A DNA stretch of 64,000 nt from Dethiosulfatarculus sandiegensis (GTDB lineage Bacteria; Desulfobacterota; Desulfarculia; Desulfarculales; Desulfarculaceae): assembly GCF_000931935.2 (NCBI RefSeq), contig NZ_AZAC01000002.1, positions 240,174 through 304,173 on the forward strand, in the 5' to 3' direction. A model generated the notes under the pieces. That model was not told where the DNA came from. It did not search any database and saw only the letters and a program-made list of their open reading frames with translations. Positions within the stretch are counted from its first letter, which is position 1; each line of letters starts with the position of its first letter. This document shows, one piece after another, positions 14,874 through 23,354 of this stretch. The position numbers and the translations under genes are program-made.

Positions 14874-17800
14874 ATGCCGGCCCCTTTTTTGCGGGATAAG
14901 GAAATAGACCGTCTTATGAATATGAGCCGGGAGATGGTTTTTTATCTGACTCTCAAGAAAAATGGTGAGCTTGAAAAAATAATTCGGGTAAATAGGGCCG
15001 CCTGTCTGGGATTGAGATGTAATGAGCGGGAATTATTAAATGCCTCGCCTGGTCCGCTCTTTGGCGGTCTTTGTCTTGATATGGAAACCGAAGGTCAAAA
15101 GACCGTAAAAGGCTCTCTGTACACTAAAGACCAACCCCCCATAAGATCTGAACTACGCTTCGAACATTTTCGCTCAAACGGCCGGGATTTGGCCCTGGTT
15201 TTTGCCAGCGAATTGAAATCTTCGGATTTATTAGATAAATCTTCATCCCCAAACGAACCATTTTTCCGTGAAATTTTCGATAACATGAGATCGGGCTGTG
15301 CCATTTATGAAACCCCTGACAATGGCAAGAGTTTTTTCTTCAAGGATCTCAATCGGACAGGCCTGAGATACGCGAATAAAGAGAAAAGCGAAGTCATAGG
15401 AAAAGAAGTCCGCCAGGCATTTCCAGGCGTGGTGGAATTGGGGCTTTTCAAGGTCTTTCAAAAAGTATGGAAAACCGGAAAGCCCGAGATCCATCCATTC
15501 AGTCACTATCGAGATAGTGAGCTGGAATTGTGGGTGGAAAACTATGTCTGCAAGCTTCCTTCCGGTGAGATTGTGACTATTTATGATGATATTACCGCCC
15601 AGAAAAAAGCTGAAACCGCTTTGGCTCGAAGTGAAAAACGCCTGAATCTGGCCCTGGATTCAGTGAGTGATGCAGTCTGGGACTGGTGGCTTGATACTGG
15701 TGAAGTTTATTTCAGCCCCCGCTGGTACACCATGTTGGGATATGAACCCTATGAATTGCCCCAGGCCTTTGAACTATGGGAAAAACTCTTACATCCAGAT
15801 GACGCGGCCGCGAGCAAAAAAATTGTTTATGCCCACATGGAGTTGACAAAACCCTTTGAGTTCGAGGCCCGCATGCGCCACAAATCCGGTGAATGGAGAT
15901 GGGTTCTGAGCCGGGGCAAGGTGGTTGAGAAAGATGCTCAGGGCAAGGCCCTGCGCATGCTGGGCACCCATGTGGATATACATGAACGAAAATTGGCCGA
16001 GGAATCCCTTCAAAAGAGTGAGAGGCGTTTCCAATTGGCCATGGAGGCTACCAAAGACGGCCTTTGGGATTGGGATGTCAGGGAGAACCGGGTTTATTTC
16101 AGTCCGGGCTATGCGGCAATGCTGGGCTATGGAACAGAAAAAGTCACAGATGAATTGACTTTTTGGCTGCAACAGATTCACCCGGATGACAGGCAAAAAG
16201 CCTTGAAGGCAAACCAGGATTGTATCTCCGGAAAAACCGAAAACTTTGAGATCGAATTCCGTATGTTCGCCAAAAACGGAGAAGAACGTTGGATATTGGG
16301 TCGCGGCATGGCTGCGGCCAGGGACCAAAAGGGGCGGGCCTTACGCATGGTGGGGACACATACTGATATTACCGAACGCAAAATCGTGGCCGAGGCGTTT
16401 CGCAAAAGTGAGGAGACTTACCGGGCTTTGGTGGAAGGCTTGCCTGATGTTGTCCTGCGGTTCGACCTTTTGGCCAGGCATTTATTTGCCTCGGAAAATG
16501 TGGATTTACTATTTGGCCTGTCTGCCGGGGAAATGCTGGGTAAATCTCATCGGGAGCTGGGGCTTCAAAAAGAGATATGCACGATTTTTGAAAAGGGGAT
16601 CAAGGAGGTTGAACAAAGCTTATCTACCTATGAAACAGAGTTTGCCTTGAGGGGGGACAGGCAATCCAAGGTTTATAACCTGCGTTTGATTCCTGAAGAC
16701 GAATCGGCCGACCGGCTGGGATCGGTTCTGGCCATAATCAAAGATATCACCGATATCAGAAAGGTTCAAAGAGAGTACGAGATCTTATTCAGAGAGATGC
16801 TGAACGGCTTTTCTCTGCATGAGCTTGTCTTTGATGAAAAAGGAGAGGCTCATGAGTATCGTTTTCTGGCGGTGAACCCGGCTTTTGAAAGGCTTACCGG
16901 CCTTAAAGCCAAGGACCTGGTGGGTAAGAGGGTTTACGAGGCCTTACCTTCGGCGAAAAAAAATTGGGTTGAGATGGCCTGTCAGGTGGCTTTAACCGGG
17001 GAGCCCCAACGTTTGGAGACTTTCCATTCTCAAATCGGCAAGTATTTTGATATTACTATTTTTAAATCCGGGCCTAATCAGTTCGCCTCTATTTTTGAAG
17101 ACATAACAGAGCGCAAACAGGCCGAAGAGGAACTGAAAAAATTCAGAACCATTTCAGACAAGGCTGTACATGGAAATGCCATAGCTGATCTTAAAGGGAA
17201 TATTCTTTATATAAACGACTATTTCGCCAGGGAGCACGGATACGAACCTTCCGAGCTGACAGATAAGAACCTTTTGGTATTTCATAATAAAAAACAGCGC
17301 AAAATGGTGAGTGAATTAAACCGGAATTTTATCAAAAACGGCAGTTACGGCCCCTTGGAGGTTTGGCACACCCGTAGAGACGGAACTGAATTCCCCATGC
17401 TTATGAGCGGGATTATTTTGACCGATGATAATTATGAACCCAAGTTTATGGCAGCCACGGCCATTGACATAACCGAGCATAAAAGGGCGGAGCAGGCACT
17501 GGAGAAGCGAATTTTAGCTTTGACCAAGCCTATTGACGATGTGGAAAGTATTAATTTTCAGGATCTGTTCAGCTTAAAGGACATACAGGAAATACAAGAT
17601 GAGTTTGCCCATGTTGCGGGAGTATCCTCCTTGATCACCTATCCCGACGGTAAACCCATAACCAGACCCAGTAATTTAAATCGTTTTTGCAGGGAGATTA
17701 TTGAGCAGGACTCATCTTACATAGGCTGTTTTGACAATATGGATGTGTTGGGTGTGGATGACCGCAATCAGCCCTTTATTAAGCCGTTTGAGGCTTCCGG

Positions 17801-19262
17801 ATTATGGCATGCCGGAGCGGCCATCAGCGTGGGGGGCAAGCATGTTGCCAACTGGCTCATAGGTGGGGTGAGACGGGAAGATAAAATACCGGTTGAGATC
17901 GAAGAACTGGCCCGGAAATTTAAAAAAGAAAAAAAGCAGGTTAAAGAAGTATATACCGATGTGAAGGTTGTTTCAAAAAGCCGTTTCTATCGAATAGCTC
18001 GGTCTTTAAACACCTTTGCCAACCAGTTGTCCCATATGGCCTACCAAAATGTGCAGCAGGCTCGCTTTATTACCGAACGCAAGGAAGCTGAAAAGGAAAG
18101 GGCCCAGATGGAGGCCCAATTGGCCCAGGCCCAGAAGATGGATGCCCTGGGAACTTTGGCGGGTGGTATTGCGCATGATTTCAATAATATCCTCGGTGCT
18201 ATCCTTGGCTATGCCGAGGTTGTAAAAGATGACCTCAAGCAAAGATCGCCTGAACCTGAGGATGTTGACCGGATAATCAGTGCGGCGGAAAGAGCTAAAA
18301 AACTGGTCCAGCAGATTCTTACCTTCAGTCGCAGGGTGGAGCCGGAGCGCAAGGTAATAAATCTTGAGCAGGAAGTAAGGCATGCATTGGATCTTTTAAA
18401 ACCCACTTTGCCCAAGAATATTGCCATCAAGCAGGAGTTCGCAGGCAAGGTGCACAAGATCCAGGCTGATCCCGGCCAGTTGAGTCAGGTACTAGTGAAC
18501 CTGGCCAATAATTCCGTGCAAGCCATGCCCGAGGGCGGGGAGCTTATCATTTCCCTCAAAAACATCAAGGCAACTAAAAAAGTCTGTAATATCTGCAACC
18601 AGGAGTTTTCCGGCGAGTGGGTCACCCTTTCGATCAAGGACACCGGTTATGGCATAGCCCCTCAAAACATAGGAAAAATATTTGACCCCTTTTTTACCAC
18701 CAAGGATGTTGGAAAGGGCACCGGCCTGGGACTTTCCATGGTGCATGGTATTGTGCGCGGCCATGGCGGGCACATTGAATGCGAAAGCAGCCTGGGCCGG
18801 GGAAGCAAGTTTACCCTCTATTTTGCCGTCCACAGTAACGAGCCGGTGCAGGCCGATCAACCGGTCACCAATTTAAATATCCGGCAAAGCGGTAATGAGA
18901 CAGTGCTTTTGGTGGATGATGAAGAGCCCATCCGCATGGTCAGCAGCAGGGTTCTGAGCCTGTTGGGATACAATGTCCATACTGCCCGGAGTGGGGAAGA
19001 AGCCTTGAGGATCTACCGGGAATACGGCCCGAAGATTGATGTGGTGGTAATGGATTTGGGCATGCCGGGTATGGGGGGCAACAAGGCTTTAATTGAGATT
19101 CTGGCCTTGAACCCCCTGGCCAAAGTGGTGATAGCAAGCGGGTATTCAGCCGAAAAACAGGTTAAGGAGGCCCTTGATTCCGGGGCGGTGGGCTATGTGC
19201 CCAAGCCTTACCGCAGGGCTGACTTGTTACAGGCCATCCGCAGTGTGCTGGATGAGGAGTAA
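14874..19262 (+). CDS. Multi-PAS / PocR hybrid sensor histidine kinase with receiver domain
   Basis: 1462 residues, no clear transmembrane segment, so cytoplasmic. A series of about six PAS domains runs from roughly residue 120 to 880, several ending in DITERK-type linkers. A PocR ligand-binding domain follows (about 885-1060, with FCREII and GCFDNMDVLG), a module thought to bind small organic ligands. Then a HisKA domain with GGIAHDFNN (His about 1099), an HATPase with the N box NLANNSVQ and GTGLGLSM, and a C-terminal receiver with the phosphoacceptor Asp near 1392 (VVVMDLGMPG). This is the architecture of hybrid NtrB-like kinases. No dedicated output regulator lies next to it. Confidence 0.92.
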   Translation: MPAPFLRDKEIDRLMNMSREMVFYLTLKKNGELEKIIRVNRAACLGLRCNERELLNASPGPLFGGLCLDMETEGQKTVKGSLYTKDQPPIRSELRFEHFRSNGRDLALVFASELKSSDLLDKSSSPNEPFFREIFDNMRSGCAIYETPDNGKSFFFKDLNRTGLRYANKEKSEVIGKEVRQAFPGVVELGLFKVFQKVWKTGKPEIHPFSHYRDSELELWVENYVCKLPSGEIVTIYDDITAQKKAETALARSEKRLNLALDSVSDAVWDWWLDTGEVYFSPRWYTMLGYEPYELPQAFELWEKLLHPDDAAASKKIVYAHMELTKPFEFEARMRHKSGEWRWVLSRGKVVEKDAQGKALRMLGTHVDIHERKLAEESLQKSERRFQLAMEATKDGLWDWDVRENRVYFSPGYAAMLGYGTEKVTDELTFWLQQIHPDDRQKALKANQDCISGKTENFEIEFRMFAKNGEERWILGRGMAAARDQKGRALRMVGTHTDITERKIVAEAFRKSEETYRALVEGLPDVVLRFDLLARHLFASENVDLLFGLSAGEMLGKSHRELGLQKEICTIFEKGIKEVEQSLSTYETEFALRGDRQSKVYNLRLIPEDESADRLGSVLAIIKDITDIRKVQREYEILFREMLNGFSLHELVFDEKGEAHEYRFLAVNPAFERLTGLKAKDLVGKRVYEALPSAKKNWVEMACQVALTGEPQRLETFHSQIGKYFDITIFKSGPNQFASIFEDITERKQAEEELKKFRTISDKAVHGNAIADLKGNILYINDYFAREHGYEPSELTDKNLLVFHNKKQRKMVSELNRNFIKNGSYGPLEVWHTRRDGTEFPMLMSGIILTDDNYEPKFMAATAIDITEHKRAEQALEKRILALTKPIDDVESINFQDLFSLKDIQEIQDEFAHVAGVSSLITYPDGKPITRPSNLNRFCREIIEQDSSYIGCFDNMDVLGVDDRNQPFIKPFEASGLWHAGAAISVGGKHVANWLIGGVRREDKIPVEIEELARKFKKEKKQVKEVYTDVKVVSKSRFYRIARSLNTFANQLSHMAYQNVQQARFITERKEAEKERAQMEAQLAQAQKMDALGTLAGGIAHDFNNILGAILGYAEVVKDDLKQRSPEPEDVDRIISAAERAKKLVQQILTFSRRVEPERKVINLEQEVRHALDLLKPTLPKNIAIKQEFAGKVHKIQADPGQLSQVLVNLANNSVQAMPEGGELIISLKNIKATKKVCNICNQEFSGEWVTLSIKDTGYGIAPQNIGKIFDPFFTTKDVGKGTGLGLSMVHGIVRGHGGHIECESSLGRGSKFTLYFAVHSNEPVQADQPVTNLNIRQSGNETVLLVDDEEPIRMVSSRVLSLLGYNVHTARSGEEALRIYREYGPKIDVVVMDLGMPGMGGNKALIEILALNPLAKVVIASGYSAEKQVKEALDSGAVGYVPKPYRRADLLQAIRSVLDEE

Positions 19263-19291
19263 AGGCCCTTGACTTGGGATTGAGGGCCTTT
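19261..19291. terminator. Bidirectional hairpin between convergent genes
   Basis: AAAGGCCCT (19261-19269) pairs with AGGGCCTTT (19283-19291) across a 13-nt loop. It sits between the kinase stop and the converging argP-like gene, and could end both transcripts. Confidence 0.55.
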
Positions 19292-19297
19292 GGGGGC

Positions 19298-20188
19298 TCA
19301 GACAGGCAGTTCCCCTTGGGCCGCTTTTATCAGGCCCGTGCTGAACCTTTCCAACAATCCGGATTTTAGATTCCAATAATGCCAATAAAGTCTGACTCTT
19401 AAACTGTGCCCGGGAGACAGGTCCCTTAGCAAGCCGCTTTTAAGCCTTTTCCCGGCCTGTTGATCCGGCAATACGCCATAGGCCAGGCCGTCTGCTATGA
19501 GTTGGTTAAATTGTTTTACACTTGGTATGTGGTGCAAAGGCATGGTGGGTGGCTTTTCCCCCAGCACCAAGCTTACCATTTTTGTGTGTAATTCATCCTT
19601 TAAGTTGAATAAAACCCCTGGCGCCTGGGAAAGGCTCCTGGAATCTACCCCATGGGGAAACCATTTGGCGGTAAACTCGCTGCTTGCCAAAAGCCGGTAT
19701 TCCATATAGCCCAGATAACCCGCCTTACAGCCCTGCAAAGGATTTTTCTGTACGCTGACACAGCCCTGAACCTTACCCTGGCGCATGAAACGGTGGGTCT
19801 GTTCCTGGTCATCAACCAGAAGATTCAATAGCAGATTTTCGGTCCGGATAAGGGGCGTGACAGCCTTGGGAAACCAGGTGGCCAGGCTGTCGGCGTTAAC
19901 GCCCAAGGCAAGATTATTGAATCCCTGCTCGCTTGAGGGAAGCAAATCCGCCTTAAGATCCTGTTCCAGGCGCGACACCTGGCCAAAATGTTTTAAAAGT
20001 TTAAGGCCCTGGGGAGTGGGGCGGGGCGGAGAGGTGCGGGAAAGGAGCACTTGTCCCATCTGTTCTTCCAAGAGTTTTACCCTTTGGGAGACAGCGGATT
20101 GAGTGATGAAAAGTTCGCGAGCGGCTTTTTCAAACCCGCCGGTGGTCACCACCATATGAAAGGCTTGCAAGAGTTTATAATCAAACAT
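19298..20188 (-). CDS. argP: LysR-family regulator, ArgP/LysG type
   Basis: 296 residues from ATG 20188 (the frame opens 15 bp earlier). The N-terminal winged HTH reads FEKAARELFITQSAVSQRVKLLE, followed by SRTSPPRPTPQG, the ArgP/IciA/LysG signature. It is divergent from the lysE/argO-type exporter at 20366, the classical arrangement: ArgP senses lysine/arginine and activates the exporter. The 177 bp between the two genes should contain the operator. No clear Shine-Dalgarno precedes either candidate start. Confidence 0.88.
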   Translation of the reverse strand: MFDYKLLQAFHMVVTTGGFEKAARELFITQSAVSQRVKLLEEQMGQVLLSRTSPPRPTPQGLKLLKHFGQVSRLEQDLKADLLPSSEQGFNNLALGVNADSLATWFPKAVTPLIRTENLLLNLLVDDQEQTHRFMRQGKVQGCVSVQKNPLQGCKAGYLGYMEYRLLASSEFTAKWFPHGVDSRSLSQAPGVLFNLKDELHTKMVSLVLGEKPPTMPLHHIPSVKQFNQLIADGLAYGVLPDQQAGKRLKSGLLRDLSPGHSLRVRLYWHYWNLKSGLLERFSTGLIKAAQGELPV

Positions 20189-20365
20189 GACTAACATTAG
20201 CAAATTTAATGATAGATAAAAAGTATTAATTTTACTTTATAAGAACGCCTGGATAAGCTCATCTGGTCCTTGGCCGACAGACCTAAGAGAGCCGGTCTTC
20301 AAAAAACAGGTCAAGGATAAATTTACAGACCTCCTCCTCAAGACAATTCAAAGGAGCAAGGGCTT

Positions 20366-20980
20366 ATGTGGGGTTCATTTATGCAGGGGTTTTTGTTGGG
20401 CGGTTCTCTGATTGTGGCTATTGGCGCACAAAACGCCTTTGTTTTGAGCCAGGGGATCAAACGCAACTTTCCCCTTACCGTGGCCCTGGTCTGCACCCTT
20501 TGCGATGTGGTCCTGATCGGCTTGGGCGTAACCCAGGTGGGGGCTTTTGTGCAAAATGATCCGTTGCTTCTTAAGGCTGTGGCTTGGGCCGGGGCGGTTT
20601 TTCTGGGTTGGTACGGGCTCAGGGCATTTATCTCTGCCTATAAGGGCGGCCATCTGGAAACGGTTGATCAGCCAAGCAAGTCGCGTAAGGCCGTGATCCT
20701 GGCCACCTTGGCGGTGACTCTGCTCAACCCCCATGTTTATCTTGACACCATCTTATTGCTCGGCAGCGTCAGTGGGCAACTGCCTGCAGACGGCCGCTAC
20801 GCCTTTGGTGCAGGTGCGATCTGCGCATCCTGTCTTTGGTTTTTGGGGCTGAGCCTGGGCGGGGGGCTGTTGGCCAATTTTTCCCGCAAGATTTGGGCCT
20901 GGAGGATGCTGGACACCCTGGTCGGTATAACCATGTGGTCCATTATGGGCTCCCTGCTTATCCAGACGTTGAAGGCCTGA
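20366..20980 (+). CDS. argO: LysE/ArgO family basic amino acid exporter
   Basis: 204 residues, six predicted transmembrane helices. The LysE signature GAQNAFVLSQGIKR lies near the N-terminus, with LNPHVYLDTILLLGS in the middle. It exports lysine and/or arginine when these accumulate. AAAGGAG precedes the ATG. Divergent from the ArgP-like gene, which very likely regulates it. Followed by a hairpin and the dispersed repeat element. Confidence 0.9.
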   Translation: MWGSFMQGFLLGGSLIVAIGAQNAFVLSQGIKRNFPLTVALVCTLCDVVLIGLGVTQVGAFVQNDPLLLKAVAWAGAVFLGWYGLRAFISAYKGGHLETVDQPSKSRKAVILATLAVTLLNPHVYLDTILLLGSVSGQLPADGRYAFGAGAICASCLWFLGLSLGGGLLANFSRKIWAWRMLDTLVGITMWSIMGSLLIQTLKA

Positions 20981-20999
20981 TCATGATGATCCGGCCTTT
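20972..20999 (+). terminator. Hairpin overlapping the end of argO
   Basis: AAGGCC ... GGCCTT with an inner GATCATGATGATC palindrome overlaps the argO stop codon and runs into TTTA. A near-identical palindrome (AAGGCCTGATCATCATG and onward) recurs at 21189-21216, bracketing the repeat element. Confidence 0.5.
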
Positions 21000-21005
21000 A
21001 GCTTG

Positions 21006-21216
21006 CTGACAAAGTCCTCCTGGACTTTGTCAGAGGCCACTTAACAAAAACGCGGTTTTGCCAAGTGGCTAGAATTACTCACCTTAAGAAAGCTTAGCAA
21101 TTCGGCGGGCCGTCATTCGGGGTCCCCAAAATCTCTGATTTTAGGGGTATTTCATGGCCCGCGTTCAGGCTGTTTGTCAACAGCCTGAAGGCCTGATCAT
21201 CATGATCAGGCCTTTA
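21006..21216. repeat. Dispersed hairpin-rich repeat, copy A
   Basis: It contains successive hairpins: CTGACAAAGTCC/GGACTTTGTCAG (21006-21033), GCCACTT/AAGTGGC with an inner CAAAA/TTTTG (21035-21068), GCGGGCC/GGCCCGC (21105-21162) enclosing CCCCAAAAT/ATTTTAGGGG, and CAGGCTGTT/AACAGCCTG (21166-21187). The part 21006-21149 is shared with copy B at 55135. It lies between convergent genes (argO and the zinc-ribbon membrane protein). No coding capacity and no transposase. Confidence 0.8.
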
Positions 21217-21222
21217 AAGAGA

Positions 21223-21816
21223 TTAATCCTCTCCTGAAACAGGCTTTAACCTGGTTTGGGTGCCGCAGTATTCGCAGACCACAACCGCTCGGCCCATTTT
21301 TAAGTGATTATGAGCTCCACAGGAAGGGCACTCAAAATCACAGGGGTAGATAAGGCCCAGCTCATCGGCGTTGATATTATCCAGCATGGCCGCATTAGTC
21401 ATATCCGAGACGCTTTCCCGGGGTATTTCGTCGTGGCTGACCAAGCAATCAACTTCTTCGTAAAAAACCAGGCCCGGAAAAAAATCGTCGGCAACCAGGC
21501 CCTTGATATCTGAACGAACAGGGCCAAGGTCATCCCGGTTCATGGCCTTGGCAATCTGGCTGATCTGGCGCAGGCCGGAGAGATTGACAAGGTTGTGATA
21601 GCGTTTCATGTTTTTACCGCTGTATTTAAGTACAATTCCTTTAAAAAGGAAAAATAACCCCAGCAGAATTAATACTATCAGCATCCCCCATTGCTTTTCC
21701 TGGCCTGGTTTGGGGTCCATAAAGAGGCCTGCAACTCCGGGCAGCAGGAATAAGAAGCCCAATATAAGAAAAATCCAGCCTGAAAAAATACGTGCACCTG
21801 GTTTTTTTATAAGCAT
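21223..21816 (-). CDS. Membrane protein with C-terminal zinc ribbon, function unknown
   Basis: 197 residues: two transmembrane helices (about 12-32 and 44-62), a cytoplasmic middle region, and a C-terminal zinc ribbon with CPSCGAHN and CEYCGTQT. It is the last gene of a leftward set with 21853, 22473 and 23355, all combining membrane helices or SPFH with zinc ribbons. The ribbon resembles that of its upstream neighbour (CEYCGTKI), suggesting the two are related or bind a common partner. Confidence 0.65.
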   Translation of the reverse strand: MLIKKPGARIFSGWIFLILGFLFLLPGVAGLFMDPKPGQEKQWGMLIVLILLGLFFLFKGIVLKYSGKNMKRYHNLVNLSGLRQISQIAKAMNRDDLGPVRSDIKGLVADDFFPGLVFYEEVDCLVSHDEIPRESVSDMTNAAMLDNINADELGLIYPCDFECPSCGAHNHLKMGRAVVVCEYCGTQTRLKPVSGED

Positions 21817-21852
21817 GTGTTGTTTTCCCTTTTAGTTTGAGCTCTGTGACTT

Positions 21853-22389
21853 TTAACCAGCCCGCCTGAGATCGATCTTGGTGCCGCAGTATTCACAGAA
21901 AACAAAATCTTTGCCCGGGGTGAGTTTTGTCCTGGCCCCACAGGCCGGGCATACAGAGGCGTCCCGCCCAGGTTGGGGAGGTATGGGCGGAAGGTCTTGA
22001 TGACTGGAGGCATCTTCAGTTCTGGATCCGTTATTAATGAGCATGCCTGCTCCCGTGTCCAAGGAATAACCGCTTAACTCGCCATTATCAATCAGCATTT
22101 TAATCAGGCTCCTGGTAATGTCGAGATTCCCGTTCACAGTCAGGTCGGCGAGTTTTTTAAGGCTCAGGATATTTTTAACCAGAATAAGCTCCAAAAGGGC
22201 GCTCATTTGCCTGGAGCTTTTTTTGATACTGCTTCCCACAAAGGTCATGATGAGGAAAAAACCCAGAAATACATAAAGCCCCCAGCCTCCTCCCCCGGAG
22301 TTTATAAGCATGAGAATGACCAATATTGAGGCCACCAATCCAAGAATAAATACGAATGAGCCTGTTCTCTTTTTGCTGTTGGGATGCAT
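21853..22389 (-). CDS. Membrane protein with winged-helix-like region and C-terminal zinc ribbon
   Basis: 178 residues from ATG 22389, chosen because GAGGT lies five bases upstream (the frame opens at 22410). Two transmembrane helices near the N-terminus flank a Gly-rich turn. A helical segment resembling a winged helix follows (KNILSLKKLADLTV ... RSLIKMLIDNGEL), then a linker and a zinc ribbon (CPACGART, CEYCGTKI). No named family was recognised. Part of the SPFH-associated leftward cluster. Confidence 0.65.
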   Translation of the reverse strand: MHPNSKKRTGSFVFILGLVASILVILMLINSGGGGWGLYVFLGFFLIMTFVGSSIKKSSRQMSALLELILVKNILSLKKLADLTVNGNLDITRSLIKMLIDNGELSGYSLDTGAGMLINNGSRTEDASSHQDLPPIPPQPGRDASVCPACGARTKLTPGKDFVFCEYCGTKIDLRRAG

Positions 22390-22472
22390 CGTTACCTCGC
22401 GAAGTAGCATTTAAACCAATTTTTGTTCGGGGCAAATAGCCCTTGATGCCCGAGTCTGTTCACCCGATCCTT

Positions 22473-23270
22473 TTATGGAGCATTTTCAAAGCGCGCTTCT
22501 TTAATGGTTTCTTCCCTTTGGGCAAGGGTCTTTTTAATCTCCTCAAGGGATCTGAGCAGTTTTTCCCTGGGACCTTGATACTCCGGGCTTTCCGAGGGCT
22601 CTTCCCTTTGGATGGCGGTTAACAGAAGTTCCAGCTCAAACTCGGCTTCAGCTAAAAGTGCGTCCATCTGGTCGTTTTGTTCCAGACAATAGGCCGGGCT
22701 TTGTTTGCAGGAATAGGCCAGGTCATCCAACAGGGCGGCCAGAGGGTCGCCAAGCTCGCCGGAAAGTTCTGGTTGCAAACCGCCTATCTGATCTGCCAGA
22801 CGCCTCAGTTTTTCTTGGTAAAGATCAAACCATGCCTGGCCTTCCCTTTTTTTCCTGGAAACCGCCTCCGCGTGTCCGCCCCAGGTCTTGGCCAGGAAAA
22901 GGCCCATACCCAGACCGGCCAGGGCCAGGCAATTAAGCAACAGCAGGCTGCTTGCGGATAATCCCAGCCAATTGAGCAAGGTGATGAGGATCACTGCAAG
23001 GAGATAAAGGCCGGCCAATAAGAATTTTGATTGACGGATTTGGGCTTGGCCGGTTGAAGCGTCTTTCCGCCAGGCCAGCCAGGGCTGAGCAAAGAAAAGA
23101 AACTCTGCCAATAAGAGAAAAGCCAGGGAAACGAAAAAGGCGCACCCCCGGCCCGCCGGATAAGCAATAATTATAGCCAATACCAGGGTCAAGATCAGAG
23201 CAGCCAGTCCTGAAACCGTCCAGGTCTTGACCGCCGCGCTGCTTAACCTCACATATTCTGTCTGAGCCAT
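22473..23270 (-). CDS. Four-helix membrane protein with charged C-terminal helical domain
   Basis: 265 residues from ATG 23270, which has GGGGGT just upstream (a second ATG at 23282 is in frame). Two hydrophobic hairpins at about residues 20-65 and 85-130 are followed by a soluble, Glu-rich helical domain likely to form a coiled coil. No catalytic motif is seen. It sits 85 bp downstream of the SPFH gene and is probably part of the same membrane complex. Confidence 0.6.
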   Translation of the reverse strand: MAQTEYVRLSSAAVKTWTVSGLAALILTLVLAIIIAYPAGRGCAFFVSLAFLLLAEFLFFAQPWLAWRKDASTGQAQIRQSKFLLAGLYLLAVILITLLNWLGLSASSLLLLNCLALAGLGMGLFLAKTWGGHAEAVSRKKREGQAWFDLYQEKLRRLADQIGGLQPELSGELGDPLAALLDDLAYSCKQSPAYCLEQNDQMDALLAEAEFELELLLTAIQREEPSESPEYQGPREKLLRSLEEIKKTLAQREETIKEARFENAP

Positions 23271-23354
23271 TTTACCCCCCATCTTGGCTTTAACTTTTCG
23301 TTGGTCTGAATTTACGTTCCGTCGCCGCTTTGGCGGCCTTTTTCGGGAAGCCTC

